NCBI GenBank assembly: GCA_033296885.1 | Contig: MU863885.1 | Location: 62,001 to 126,000, forward strand | DNA from: Triangularia verruculosa | Taxonomy: Eukaryota > Ascomycota > Sordariomycetes > Sordariales > Podosporaceae | Length of the DNA: 64,000 bases | Reading direction: 5' to 3' | Shown here: piece by piece, positions 21,564 to 32,443 of the stretch | How the letters are laid out: each line of letters starts with the position of its first letter | How positions within the stretch are numbered: position 1 is the first letter of the stretch | Position numbers and translations under genes: made by a program | Notes under the pieces: generated by a model | Told to the model about the DNA's origin: nothing | Database searches by the model: none | What the model saw: only the letters and a program-made list of their open reading frames with translations

Positions 21564-22404
21564 ATGGCCCACCAAGACGTTACCCTCTTCGACCTGCCCA
21601 GTCAGCCCCCTTGCAAGGCTTGGTCCCTGAATCCTTGGAAGAGTGGGTCTATATTCTCGGCTTCAGATCAGACAGAATGCTAACATCTTTACTCTAGCAC
21701 GTCTCCTCCTTAACTTCAAAAACATCCCCTACAAGACAGAATGGCTTGAATACCCCGACATTGCCGCCCGTATTTCGCCGCAGTATGTTCTTTCCTCCAT
21801 TGCAGTAACCAACCGCTGCCTTACTAACGCTCGCCGTAGCCTCCCTCCCAATGAGTCAGGATCAGCCTACTCAATCCCCACCGTCCTCCTCCCCACCGGC
21901 AAATACGTAATGGACAGCAAGATCATCGCCCAGGAGCTCCAATCCCTGTATCCTACCCCGCACATTGACCTCGCGTCCCTCTACCAAGCCAAGATGGAGG
22001 ACATCATGCCCCGGATCATGCCGGCATTGGCACCGATTTACTTGCCGCTCATCCCCAAGACGCTGTTAAACGAGCAGAGCCGTCCGTATTGGTACGACAC
22101 GCGAGGCCAGTTTGTAGGAATGGAGGTAGATGCCTTCGGCAAGGAGAATGGTGGTGAAAAGGCCTGGGGCAAAGTTGAGCCGATCGTGAAGGAGGTCACG
22201 GCGTTGTTGAAGGAGAATGGGGATGGGCCGTACTTTGAGGGCAAGCAGGTGACATATGCGGATTTTGTTTGGGGAGGGTTTCTGCTTTTCTTGAAGAGGA
22301 TTGGCGAGGGGTCGTATGAGGAGCTTTTGAAGAAGAGCGGCGACGGAGGGGTGCACGAGGCGCTCTTGAAGGGGTTGGAACAGTGGACCAAGAGGGATAC
22401 GTAA
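21564..22404 (+). CDS. Glutathione S-transferase-like protein
   Basis: Predicted 242-residue cytosolic glutathione S-transferase. Three exons: 21564-21642, 21698-21782 and 21840-22404. Intron 1 is 55 nt (GTGGGT, GCTAAC, CTAG). Intron 2 is 57 nt (GTATGT, TACTAAC, GTAG) and leaves the frame open by chance, so a naive reading keeps 19 spurious residues. The spliced N-terminus is a thioredoxin-like GST domain (VTLFDLPSQPPCKAWSLNPWK, TRLLLNFKNIPYKTEWLEYPDI, YSIPTVLLPTGKYVMDSKIIAQEL). The C-terminal half is helical, with the conserved N-capping region as FEGKQVTYADFVWGGFLLF. The set is closest to fungal GSTs related to bacterial beta-etherase-like enzymes. The substrate is unknown; conjugation or deglutathionylation of xenobiotics is inferred. 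Confidence 0.9.
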
Positions 22405-22983
22405 TTGGGAAGATTGCGGACGTAGAGTTCATGGGCGTGACACAGATGAATGCTGAGAAAGTAGAGGTGTAGAGTAGTTAGGCACGTTGTTCTACTCGAG
22501 AAAACTGCAGGATGATAGTAAGAACGGTATTATCGCTCTTTCAGCAGCCTAGAAGGCCGGAGAGAGATACTACACTGGTGAGCGCCTCCCTCCAGTTTGT
22601 TACACATGCAACTATACTATCTAACCCTTCCTCCTCCTTCACATATCATCGATATCATGTGGAGTGTAGGTGGAGCTGCTCCAACGCCAGATGTGGATAA
22701 GCGATATAATGGAACGAGCCTGTTGGGGACAATGTATTCAGTGAGAGTAATGAACCTATGGAACCTGCCCCTCTTCTATCATATGCGCCAGATGGTCCCA
22801 TTCATCCTGTTTTTGCCCGCTTCGTCCCATCTCCCGACTCCAGAGCCTCATCTTTCAAGCGAGGGTGCCTGTGCCACGACCGGTTGTTGAATTTCTTGAA
22901 AGCAGAGATGTCGTTCCTTTCCTCCCACATGTCCTGATACACTACAGCGAGATGTCCCTGGAAACGCTGTCGGTATTGCGGCC

Positions 22984-23385
22984 TTATCCGGCTTGGGAAA
23001 GAGGAATGGCCTGGTCGTCGACCTTAGCGAGCTGACCAACCTCGATCGACTTGGCATCCCCAGCCTTGTAAGGACTGTGCTCCACAATAGGGACAGCCTC
23101 GTTGGCTGAATCAATCTGAGATGCGGCTTCGACCTTCTTTTGCTGATGGCGACTTGAATGTTTTGTTTTCGTCTTTTTGGCAGTCAAGGGAGGGGGTGTG
23201 TCGCCCGGGGCATACACCCAGCCCTCCGGATGGACCAGAGGGATCGTTTTACCGCCGGTAGTACCGCATCCAACGGCCCCCTTGGGGTAGAAATGGCGGT
23301 GGTATTGTTCGGCCTTTTTTTGGGCCGCATAGCTGGTGACAGGTTTCTGGTAGGCCAGTTCCTCAGGAGTGCGGTGGGTCGACAT
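22984..23385 (-). CDS. Small hypothetical protein, 133 residues
   Basis: Unrecognised. The ATG at 23385 is in good context (CAACATGTC). Residues 1-75 look constrained (TPEELAYQKPVTSYAAQKKAEQYHRHFYPKG, PLVHPEGWVYAPGDTPP) and the rest is Lys/Ser-rich. No signal peptide or membrane span. Short proteins with this kind of conserved N-terminus occur in filamentous ascomycetes without assigned function. Confidence 0.6.
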   Translation of the reverse strand: MSTHRTPEELAYQKPVTSYAAQKKAEQYHRHFYPKGAVGCGTTGGKTIPLVHPEGWVYAPGDTPPPLTAKKTKTKHSSRHQQKKVEAASQIDSANEAVPIVEHSPYKAGDAKSIEVGQLAKVDDQAIPLSQAG

Positions 23386-24090
23386 GTTGACTCAGGTTGG
23401 TTGATTGTTGAGTTTGACAACAAAGTGTACCTAGTGATGCGGTTTGGTGATCGAAACAGACAGTACCATGAAAATGAAGCGATCTGCTGTGGCTGTCTGG
23501 CGTTCGCTGGTGAAGCGGCTGGTGAAGCGGCTGGTGGACAAAATGGCACTCGAGGGAAAAGGCAGTACTGGTAAAATTAGCCAGGCTGAAGGAGTAAAGC
23601 GGATCTGGGTCACACGGCGATTCACCTCAGTCAATAGAGGGTAAACAGATGATATTCCGGAAGCTTCCAGGATCTCGGCGGAGCTCAAAAGCAGTGTCAT
23701 AATTGTCTAGGTAGGCAAGTGACATTCACCCCAAAAAAGTGCAAATGAACTCTGTTTCATGCCCGGGTCGATGGTCTACAAGATAGGCTCAGCCATATTC
23801 ACAAGCGGATGTAATTTGCTTTCCTAACTAGGTAGGTAGCTGTGAAGGTCGTCTCCTCTTATCATCTTTGTGGGCAATATCGTTTGTAAGGTAGTTAGCG
23901 ATGACCGGCCTTTCAACCTTACCTACCGCAATGCCTTTGTTATGGGGGCTACACAGCCAACAAGTGTGCTGAGTGAGCAGACACAGATATATTCTCTGTC
24001 ACGCAACACCCAAGTGACTCCTTTGTCTTTTTTCCAGAAGTAGAATTCCATGTATGCGAAGTTGACGCCGAAAGACTAGGGTACAGCACT
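23386..24090. other. Gene-free interval
   Basis: About 0.7 kb upstream of the small protein gene and downstream of the next minus-strand gene. It contains a tandem AGCGGCTGGTGA duplication near 23515-23538 and CTAGGTAGGTAG-type words at 23705 and 23828. Nothing coding is recognisable. Confidence 0.5.
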
Positions 24091-25731
24091 TTACTGTAAA
24101 CTTCTTCTCACATCCCGCCACCAGCCTTGCTCACTGCTCCAATCACCCGCCGCACACCTCACACCTGGCCTCACTATAGAAGTGTCTGTTGGCCCCAATA
24201 TCGAGTCCAGATACTCCAGCAACTCCCGCAACGCGGCTTTTTCCCGCTCCCCAAACTCATCAACCAACTCCTGCTCGGGCTCATACTGACTAACCGCCCT
24301 AGGCTTCCTCTCCTCGGCAACACACGTCCCGTCCGAAACAACGCTACTAAAACTATCCATCCTCGCTACCATTTCCTCCACCTTGACCCCCTCGATAGAT
24401 TTCGCCTTCCATTCCCTTCTCCTACCCCTCTCTTGACTCTCGAAGCTTCTCTCCGAATCCATCCTGGCATAAACCTCCGCCATGTCCATCTCCCCGGACT
24501 TCCTCGGGCCCGGCGGCAAGATCTTGCTCCACGGCGGCAACGAAACTGGCCTTCCACCACCAGCAGAAAACCCATTCCCCGCCAGCCTCGGGCTCATCGT
24601 GTCCTTCCTGCCCAGCCTACCGCCCTTCCCACCGTAAACCGCACTTGACCTCTTCAACGTTTTGTTCCTTTGCGTCTCTTGCTGCTGCTGTTGCTGCTCA
24701 GAGGTATACCACGACTGTCGATGTCCCTTTTTGGGACTCTGACTAGGTAGCCTGATCCTCGCGTCTTCTTCGTCGAATTCAAAATGGTACCGAGCAGGCG
24801 ACTCCACAAAGCTGCTTTGATTATTGAGAATGGGTGGGTATTTGTGCTTGGAGAGGAAGCTGCCCATCGTCATGGCCGAGTCGGGAGGTTGGCCGCCGTC
24901 ACTCTTCTTCTTGTCCAGCACTGTCAAAAAGTCCTCCTCCTCCTTCTTCTTCGCGAATTCTGGAACATCTCTCTCCAGTCTCAGCGCCAGAAACGGCGTC
25001 TCGGGCTCAACGACAACAGGTGCATCGTTTAGAAAGGGCGTGCCCGGATTCAAGGTATTTCCAGTGCCGTAGGGAGGAGAAGCCAAAAAGGGTGTCTCGG
25101 GTTCAACAGTCTTGTTGGCTTTCCGACGGTCCCGGCTTTTGCTCCTGCTCCTTGCCCGGTTGATCACCTGGGATAGGCGGCGTCTGGCGCTCGAGTTTGG
25201 TGGGTAGTTATTCGGTATAGGAGGAACGGGAGTGGGGTTGGGAATGGGAATGGGAACTGGTCTGATGACTGGGCATTGGATAGATGCCACTCGTTGTGAT
25301 GACGGCTCTTCCACTCTTTCCGGGGTTAAGGACGACTGGTAGACTCGTTCATGCTGATAGTTTCGGTAGGGAGGCTGTTGGTGTGATTGATATGATGTCC
25401 TTCTGAGAGTCACCGCCCCAGGCACCCCAACGATCTGCAGCTGTAGCAGCAATGCCTTGTGTGACGGCTGCCGTTGCGGTATGATCAACGGGGGCAGCTT
25501 TTCAGGACGCATTTTCGTATCTGAGGGCGCCGACGATGACTGTCGGGCCGGTAGTGGGCACCGAGGGATGCTGAGCCGTTTAGACGACATTTTGTCTTGA
25601 TTCTGATTCCAAAATGGTTGTACGGCTTGAGGAATCTGTAGTGAAAGCGAGACTGGGGGCTGGTCCAAATACTCCCAATTTAGGGACACCGGCATTTGGT
25701 GAGCATTCACTGTTGCTGTGGTTGTTGTCAT
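24091..25731 (-). CDS. Unrecognised disordered protein with TPFL repeats
   Basis: Unknown 546-residue protein, start at the first ATG of the frame (25731). Most of it is Pro/Ser/Gln-rich. Residues ~190-220 are a basic segment (RRRLSQVINRARSRSKSRDRR) that could be a nuclear signal. Immediately after come three spaced copies of a short motif: VEPETPFLA, LNPGTPFLN and VEPETPFLA. A Gln run (about 25 codons before KTLKRSS) and basic stretches follow. The C-terminus has a predicted helix (EFGEREKAALRELLEYLDSIL). No catalytic domain is seen. The TPFL repeats resemble short linear docking motifs, an inference only. Confidence 0.68.
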   Translation of the reverse strand: MTTTTATVNAHQMPVSLNWEYLDQPPVSLSLQIPQAVQPFWNQNQDKMSSKRLSIPRCPLPARQSSSAPSDTKMRPEKLPPLIIPQRQPSHKALLLQLQIVGVPGAVTLRRTSYQSHQQPPYRNYQHERVYQSSLTPERVEEPSSQRVASIQCPVIRPVPIPIPNPTPVPPIPNNYPPNSSARRRLSQVINRARSRSKSRDRRKANKTVEPETPFLASPPYGTGNTLNPGTPFLNDAPVVVEPETPFLALRLERDVPEFAKKKEEEDFLTVLDKKKSDGGQPPDSAMTMGSFLSKHKYPPILNNQSSFVESPARYHFEFDEEDARIRLPSQSPKKGHRQSWYTSEQQQQQQETQRNKTLKRSSAVYGGKGGRLGRKDTMSPRLAGNGFSAGGGRPVSLPPWSKILPPGPRKSGEMDMAEVYARMDSERSFESQERGRRREWKAKSIEGVKVEEMVARMDSFSSVVSDGTCVAEERKPRAVSQYEPEQELVDEFGEREKAALRELLEYLDSILGPTDTSIVRPGVRCAAGDWSSEQGWWRDVRRSLQ

Positions 25732-27185
25732 TCTGGTGATTTGATTCAGGGGTATTCTGATTCTGCACAGTTGCGTCCGTGTGGGGGTAGCAACGGGCAA
25801 CACCGGCAAGGCGGCACGAAGCACAGGGAAAGCTGGGACGGCGGTGTTGATATAACCTTTGGCCCGTCGTTGTTGAAGTACTAGCCAAAATCGGGGGCTT
25901 GGACAATATCACTCGCCAGGTTTGAGCTTGTCAAGAACGGACGGTTTTACTTGGGAGAAACGGCTGACGCAAAAACCCGACAGACTGGCAAGCGCCACTT
26001 TTTCATCCTTATCTTGCATCTCCTACCTTAAATACCCAGCGGGCGCGATGCGTGTACGGAGAAGGATGCGGGTGTGCTGAACGTGTGTGGCTTAGTCACT
26101 TGCGATTCTTGCCGTATCAACGAACTCGGCAACGGGGATATATCTTGTGCATTGTGTGTGGCGGTCTTCTCGAGGTCGGACCGCTAGGTCAAGCTAGCAA
26201 AGAGGTCCATGGGGCTAAAGATCAGCCGCGCCACCGACCGCAATGTCAGACGCGCAATGATGATAACTCGGGATCCCGGGGCAGTGGTTGATGGGTGGCG
26301 GGCAATCCGGCTGCTCAGCCTCAACGCTGCATCCATCGCCGTAAGCATCACCCTGACCCATCGCTTTTAGAGGTAGGTCAGAGAAAACACTGATTATGAC
26401 TGTATTATACCTACAGTTCCGATTCCGAGCACCACGTCGACATCCTTGATAGTTACTTGGTTATCCCAACATTATCTACCAGATATGCAATAGTTCTGCA
26501 TTTTGCCGGTCGGGCCCGACAGTTTGGTTGTTGGTTTGCACTGCCCCTTTTTGGTCGCCAAGTGGCACCAGTCAAACTTTACTGTTACCCCCACTAACCC
26601 TGACCCTGGAGAACTTGGCAAACACAGTGCCCAAATGCGACATCCGATAGGACGTCGAGTTGCCCTGGGATGAGATCGTTGGAAATCAGCACCTGCACAT
26701 AACATCTCACAGTTTCTCAACTCCATAGGTGCACCAGGGAGACAACCCCACTCCTAGAAATGACATTCACAAGGATACAACGAGAGAAGTTGGTATCAGG
26801 TTGCTATCTAAGCAACCGTGGGGCAGTTCTCAATGAACTATATATATAAGCATGGCCACCTCAGCCAGTTCTGTTTTGTCCTGGCTGTCCCTAGCCTGTC
26901 TCCCCAGAGTCCCATCTCAACGAATCTTGACAAAGGAAATATGGCAGTACGTGCCAGGTCGGGGTCTGCTTCAAACAGCCAAAACACAAATCAAAGAATA
27001 GGGTATCGTATCCAAAAGCCCACCACGCCATGCCATGATGAATGCCTAAGAAAATGCCACCCCAAGACCCGCCAAACCTGAATTGTTGTTGAAAAGTCAC
27101 CAACGCCCATCGCTAAAAAAAGTTCAAGCCGTCAAACCCATTTTTCCACCATCTTGAATGTCGTGCAAAAGGATAAAAACACGAG
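25732..27185. other. Gene-free interval
   Basis: About 1.45 kb between two minus-strand genes. It holds the upstream region of the TPFL-repeat gene and the 3' flank of that gene's upstream neighbour (27186-27968). Frames of up to 88 codons show no family features. Confidence 0.5.
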
Positions 27186-27968
27186 TCACCACCACACATC
27201 CCTTGCTCGTTTCTGCCCAGGGTGGACCACACCCAGCCCATTCACCTGCCCGTTGTTGGCGCCCAAGTTCCCCCTTCCGTATCCTCCTTGTCCTCCAGGG
27301 GCGGTTGGGCTGCCTCTGGCACTGCCCCTCGGGCTAGTAACTGTCGAGTTGGTCTTTCCTCCACTGACGGCATACCCGCCATATCCAGCACCCGTGTTGA
27401 ACCCAGCGTTCAGTCCCTGAACTGGACCTCCTTGCCGCCACGAACCTCCGCTCCCCGGTCTGGCCTCTTGCTGGTGTTGCTGAAGGTCCTCCAGGAGCTT
27501 GATCAGGCGTCCCTTGTTCCACAGCCTCCGCACGTGCAACTGCTTCACATCGTCATAGGGATTGGGCGGTACCAGCTCAAAGAGAAGCATGCCCTCCGCC
27601 CACTTGGTGGCCACTTGCTCGTCCGCGTCGATGAAACTGAAGGTTACAGCATCCTCATCATCAGGCAACCGGCAGGTGATGAACCAGTTGATGAATGAGG
27701 GGAGGAAGAACGTCACTTCTTTCGTGGCAGGGTTGAACTGAGGTGCGCGGCGGTACCCGCTGAGAGGGTTGTTGTGGATGGCGCGGTATGGGTTGTGGTT
27801 GCTGAGTTGCGGAGACTGATGTGGGGAGAAGGATGGAGATCGTTGTTGCTGTCGGGTGTCTTCGGCTTTGAGGTAAGACGCATAGGCAGCCGCTACCGCT
27901 CTGTGAGAAAAGACGAGGCTGACCCGGTCGTCTGTGACCGAGACGTCGACTGATACTAGATTTGGCAT
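27186..27968 (-). CDS. Unrecognised 260-residue protein with Gly-rich tail
   Basis: Unknown. Residues 1-165 look folded, with alternating strands and helices (VSVDVSVTDDRVSLVFSHRAVAAAYASYL, EVTFFLPSFINWFITCRLP, AVTFSFIDADEQVATKWAEGMLLFELVPPNPYDDVKQLHVRRLW, RLIKLLEDLQQHQQ). They are interrupted by a Gln/Ser/Pro loop at 40-80. Residues 170-260 are Gly/Asn/Ser-rich, ending in GQKRARDVWW. No signal peptide. The Gly-rich tail recalls RNA-associated proteins, but no RNA-binding domain is recognisable. Single exon. Confidence 0.68.
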   Translation of the reverse strand: MPNLVSVDVSVTDDRVSLVFSHRAVAAAYASYLKAEDTRQQQRSPSFSPHQSPQLSNHNPYRAIHNNPLSGYRRAPQFNPATKEVTFFLPSFINWFITCRLPDDEDAVTFSFIDADEQVATKWAEGMLLFELVPPNPYDDVKQLHVRRLWNKGRLIKLLEDLQQHQQEARPGSGGSWRQGGPVQGLNAGFNTGAGYGGYAVSGGKTNSTVTSPRGSARGSPTAPGGQGGYGRGNLGANNGQVNGLGVVHPGQKRARDVWW

Positions 27969-30674
27969 GTCGATGATGGTGGTGATGCGATTTGTATGTG
28001 TGGCGCCGATGATGTCCGTGCAAATGTCGGAAGAATGGTGACGTCAGTGTCGTTGTCGATATTTCGATCGAGATGCAGCAGCAGAGTTGAATATTCTATT
28101 GTAGAGCTCAGCCCAAGAAGTCTCGAACGTGATATTAGTACCATCCTGACTTTTCCCCTCCCAAACCAGCACAGATGATTCTTTGCCCAACTTCTGCTCC
28201 GTTGTTGCACTTGTTACCAAACGGGCCAATAACGTGGCTCCAGTTGTTCGGCCAGGCCTCGCTTTAACCTCAACCACGTCTTCTTGCAGCGAGGGGAAAA
28301 TGCCCACTTTGCTGGCATCTCGACCAGCCAGTAATCCTCCGCGAGAGCTACCCGCCGAGCCCACTATCCTTCTTTTGATCCTAGCCTCAAAGCTTGCTGG
28401 CACTTCTGAGCTCCATTGAGACCGTGAGCCCACCCACCACAACATCGTAAACCCCATCATCAGCCGTCAATCGCCAGAGTTCCAATCAGGTATTAATGAG
28501 ACGGCTGGTCCCCCCTCTTTCTTGTTTTTTTCCCCTTCGAGATTTGTCCCGAACCTGATGCGCGGCTCAAGATGAACCTCCGAGGTGGGCTTTGGCGACA
28601 ACACAGCATTGAGTTCTCGGCGCCCCATTGCTCGGTGGTGGTCAATGAGCTGATAAGACTTACCAACCCACGGCACAACACGTGGAACAAACTCACCAAC
28701 TCAACCTCAACCTCAACGCCCAAGAGTTTTGCATGTCTAAGCAAAATCCCCCCAGATCCTCGAAGGCCATGGAAGAAAGCATGATTGTCGAGTTGGCAAG
28801 AGCCTGAGTGGGGCGTGTGCCCAAAACATGCAGTGCCTGGAGCATTGCGACCTGAAAATATGTTGCGCCTTGAAACAGCAGCGAACAAAACAAAAGACAC
28901 TCGAGATGAGTGTTTGAGGAGACCTTAGATAAACTTGAAGAGACGGTTCTCCACGACCGACAGATGTTGACAGGTTTGGAATTGCGACCTGCTCAGCACA
29001 ACGAACAGGCGGGGCGCTGGTGAGGTTGGGCGCCACCCGTTCATCGCCGCACGTCAAGACGTTTGCGTCTTGGGCTGCCAGTGTTCTTCGTGCCTGAGAC
29101 GGTCAGATAGCCACGTGTATGACCGGAGAGATCAAGGCTTTCCAAAGGTAAGCACGGTAAGCTCTGGTAAAGAGCAACAAATGTTCCGAATGCCAACCTG
29201 AGTCTGTGGAGGTCGCGCCGATCTGCTCCGCTTGATGCACCGATCTTCCCGGATACACGTAGTTATTCGACACTCGGCATGTCTGTTCAGAATATATTGC
29301 ACTACGACCATGGTGGGTAGCTCCCATTTCCATCACCAGAGATAGCACGGGCGGTTGGATGCCCGCGAGTTTGATGCCGAGTCATCTGCATGCTCACACC
29401 GCAGCCCAATGAAATCGTCTCCAGAAGCTCTCCGTCATGACTGGTTCATGGAGTTTGCTTACCGAAGATATGTGTGTTCCTTCAAGCCAAGACACCCAAG
29501 ACCATCTTCGGCGAGCAAAAGTTGCTGTCACACCTGAGCTGTCATAAAACAGAGTCTGCAGTGCTTGAAGGTCTTTGAAAGTCGGGTCATGTGGCTCCTT
29601 AGATACAGCATGCCGAGCCGTCCAAGACCTATGTTCTCTCGGCTCGGACCCATTTGGCCCGGATGATCGAGGGGCATGCGAGGCGCCTCTCAGCCTATTG
29701 TTCTGTTCCGCTGTCGGATGGAGAGGGTGGTAGTATGGCGCTCCAGCTGCGCGATGTCGGGGTTGCCTGCAGGAAATGCAGAATACCCAAGTTCCTCAGT
29801 TGACAGCTGGACAGGTAAGGCAGCATTTTGACGTTCCCGAGGAGATAGGTATCTAGGATAGTTGCGTGGTGCGACGCGAGAATTGTTTCCAAATCCAAGC
29901 ATGACAACCATTGCGATTCGGAGTGTGGCATCCTATCTGGCCATCTTGTTTGATGAGACTTTCGCGCATCTCTTGGCGTCTCTTCTTATCAGTGGAGGAT
30001 CCAAGTTGGGCAAGAACGTCGTCGGAGGGGAGGTTGGGTTTTTAGCCAGGGTGTAGCGGCTGATGCCCGTCTTGGCCTTCCGATTTCTTTGCGGACGCAA
30101 GAATTCAGCGAGGGCGGCAGGACGCTTGGCTGTCCGTGCGGAGGGCGTGGGATGCGTCCTGCCCTATCTTTTCTAGCGCCATCGGAACTTGGGCCATCAA
30201 GGTTCTCATGCCGCGGGGCATTGTCTTCGATGACTTGACATATGCAAGTGAGCGGCGGGGTGGCTTGAAATCGCCTGTTTGGCAGCCATTTCTAGTTGAA
30301 AGGGATCCCAGGTTCTCGGGTTTGGAGTGAGACTTGTGAGGTTCTGGAAGGAGTATCGAATGCTTCGTGTTGATTCTCATCAAGCGGTGGCTCACGAATG
30401 TGGAGCCGCCTAACCAAGGCCGCAACGTCTCATTAACACATGAAGGATGGTGCTAGGGAAAAGCTTGTCTCTCAACAGCTAAACTAGCCAGAGCCTTGCG
30501 TGAGTGGATTTTTAAATTGCTATTTTACTATCATTTACAGAATCATATCCATAACCATGCTGAAAAACATCGCTGTTGAGGGTTCATTCAGTGAAAGCCC
30601 CTTTGACGAATTAAAGACTAAATGTTACATGTCGAAGTACAGTTGATGATGTGTTCAAAGGAGACATAAGCCCT
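27969..30674. other. Long gene-free interval
   Basis: About 2.7 kb in which I find no supported gene. The longest frame (28044-28460, minus, 138 codons) has no recognisable family. A copy of the decamer CCATCAAGGT lies at 30194-30203 within a 17-bp repeat shared with the zinc-locus promoter (see findings). The last ~200 bp is probably the 3' UTR of the GPI protein gene. Confidence 0.45.
30192..30208. repeat. 17-bp direct repeat, copy 1 (contains ZRE-like core)
   Basis: GGCCATCAAGGTTCTCA at this site is identical to 31897-31913 on the other side of the GPI gene. Weaker similarity continues for about 18 more bases. The repeat includes the reverse complement of ACCTTGATGG. Confidence 0.75.
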
Positions 30675-31276
30675 TTAAAGAGCCATGGCAACGAGGGCAA
30701 CAACTCCGGCAGCGAGGCTGAGGCCGGTAACCTGAGCGGCGCCTGCGGTTGAGGTAGAGGTGGTGGTGGTGGCGGCCTCCGAATCAGCGCCATTGGTGGC
30801 AGTAGTGACGACGACGAGAGCTGACGAAGCAGTGCGGTGACCCTCGCAGTGCCAGTGGTCTCCGTGGGATTCGCAGCCATATGACTCAGTAGGGCTGGGC
30901 TTGATGCTGCCGGTGCCAGGAGAATCAGTGTGATCATCCTCATCATCAGTGTGATCGTGGTCGTGATCATGGTCATCATCATCGTCGTGATCATGATGAA
31001 TAGCTGTAGTGGGAACCACCGGGGCCGTACCAGTGCTAGTGGTCACCACGGCATCGGTCACTCTTGGTCCCTCACAATCCCTGGTAATAACTTGTTAATA
31101 TCTCTTTTGAAACATTGCTGGGAAACGCGAGATATGCAAGGAGGAGCTTACCAGTGGTCGTTATGAGCGACACACCCGATGGACTCGGTGGGAGATGGCC
31201 CGGGATCAGCTGTAGTTTGTCCCATAGCACAGGACAGCGCACCCAACAGCAAAGCGGCATAAGTAGCGGCTTTCAT
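30675..31276 (-). CDS. His-rich GPI-anchored cell-surface protein with CxxH modules
   Basis: Predicted 176-residue GPI-anchored protein, likely metal-binding. Exons 31276-31152 and 31080-30675 flank a 71-nt intron (GTAAGC ... TTACCAG, phase 2) inside the Trp42 codon. Residues 1-20 are a signal peptide. Two matching blocks, PSPTESIGC...C and PSPTESYGC...C, carry ten-residue modules CVAHNDHWDC (35-44) and CESHGDHWHC (111-120), both followed by EG. Between them residues 70-92 are almost only His and Asp with eight His. The C-terminus is Thr/Ser-rich and ends in a hydrophobic tail (GLSLAAGVVALVAMAL), a GPI signal. The same C-x2-H-x5-C module occurs five times in the divergently transcribed ZIP transporter 1.48 kb away. 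I infer zinc capture at the cell surface. No known family name fits. Confidence 0.85.
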
Positions 31277-31896
31277 CTTGTCTTGCGGTGAGCTTTTGGA
31301 GTTGGAGGGACGGGTAAGTGTGACTGAGGTGGAAGACACGGGGAAAGAAGGAGAATCGGATGCGTCTCGCAACACATCCAAATCATGTTTATAAGGGTGC
31401 CTTTCAAAACTAAGGTAACGCAACCAGCCACGGGCAACCATCCAGAAACCATGCCACCCTCGTGCCCCCATGCTGCCCATCACCTTCCCGAAACACCTTG
31501 TCTCCAGTCGAAAATACATAGGGACCGTTGCCGTCATCAGAGACAGCATGGCAAGTGGGACTGCTGGCATCAGATGAATTTCAAACGAACCATTGGTCGC
31601 GAATGGGTGCCGTTTGTCGCCAAGAAACCCAGACACAGTTAACCGATGGGTTTAGCCTGACAAGTCCGCTTTGAGCAGACACACAATGTTGCAGCAATGC
31701 TGGCTTTGAACAGACGATCAGTGGTTCTCGTTTGTCCTTGTGCCACAAAGTCGAGGTGTTGGAATGCGGCGTTGGCTTGTCTTAGGTCTTTCTTGCGGTC
31801 ATGGAATGTCAATGAACAGACGGTGACGGGGCTTTGACCAACAGGGGAGTAGCAGAAGACGGAGTGGGCCCTCTAGTCTTGGCTTTTGCGAGCGAT

Positions 31897-31913
31897 GGCC
31901 ATCAAGGTTCTCA
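31897..31913. repeat. 17-bp direct repeat, copy 2
   Basis: Identical to 30192-30208. It overlaps the first ZRE-like site of the divergent promoter. Confidence 0.75.
31899..31908 (-). promoter_or_regulatory. ZRE-like element 1
   Basis: Reads ACCTTGATGG on the minus strand, 623 bp upstream of the GPI protein ATG. It forms an inverted pair with element 2, 37 bp apart. It resembles the Zap1 zinc-responsive element consensus ACCTTNAAGGT. Confidence 0.45.
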
Positions 31914-31935
31914 GCCCGCTGCGCATTTGCCGGGC

Positions 31936-31945
31936 ACCTTGATGG
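31936..31945 (+). promoter_or_regulatory. ZRE-like element 2
   Basis: ACCTTGATGG, the partner of element 1 in inverted orientation, 812 bp upstream of the ZIP ATG. The two arms are perfect 10-bp inverted copies. Confidence 0.45.
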
Positions 31946-32411
31946 GCAGCTCATGATTGCCTGCAGCCTGGGCATGGAAGCAGCCAATCAGCACAAAGAG
32001 ATTTATTTTTTTCTTGCTTAATCCCGCCCTTGACGATGTGGATTTCGTCGCATCTCGCCCAACTCGGCCACTCACCCGCAGCAGCCAGTCTTGGATTCGC
32101 GTGGTGGAGCTGGTCTTGGAGCCCCATGAAGCAAACGGGATTCGAGCACGCAACGACTCCATCCAAGGCCCCTCCAAGAGCCCCTCTATGCGCTGAATTT
32201 TCCCATCAGCGATCCCGCCGCCTTTCTGTTTTATGTCTCTCTTCCCTCTTTGCTGTCCCGAGTCCCCCTGTCTTCTATCCTTTCTTCCCCTTCCCCGGAC
32301 TTCGAATTCAGGAACCAGCCGGTGTCAGTGGCTGTCGCGCGCACAAGCTTATTACGGATACCGACAGGGACGCCCACGCCGCAACAACAACACCTACCCC
32401 CATTTTTGTGC

Positions 32412-32421
32412 ACCTTGACGG
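32412..32421 (+). promoter_or_regulatory. ZRE-like element 3 (best match)
   Basis: ACCTTGACGG followed by T, so ten of eleven positions fit ACCTTNAAGGT. It lies about 345 bp upstream of the ZIP ATG. Confidence 0.5.
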
Positions 32422-32443
32422 TCAGTTGTTACCTCGACTACTT

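Noticed and set aside
23515..23538. Short tandem repeat AGCGGCTGGTGA as a possible array
   Set aside because: Only two units are present; there is no CRISPR-like or satellite structure anywhere in the window.
28044..28460. 138-codon minus-strand frame between genes
   Set aside because: No recognisable family, no supportive splice sites; it lies in the upstream region of the 27.2-28.0 kb gene and is most likely chance.
30675..31276. Idea that the GPI protein is a Pra1/Aspf2 zincophore orthologue
   Set aside because: It lacks the metalloprotease-like HExxH fold region of that family and is far shorter; only the gene arrangement and inferred role are similar.
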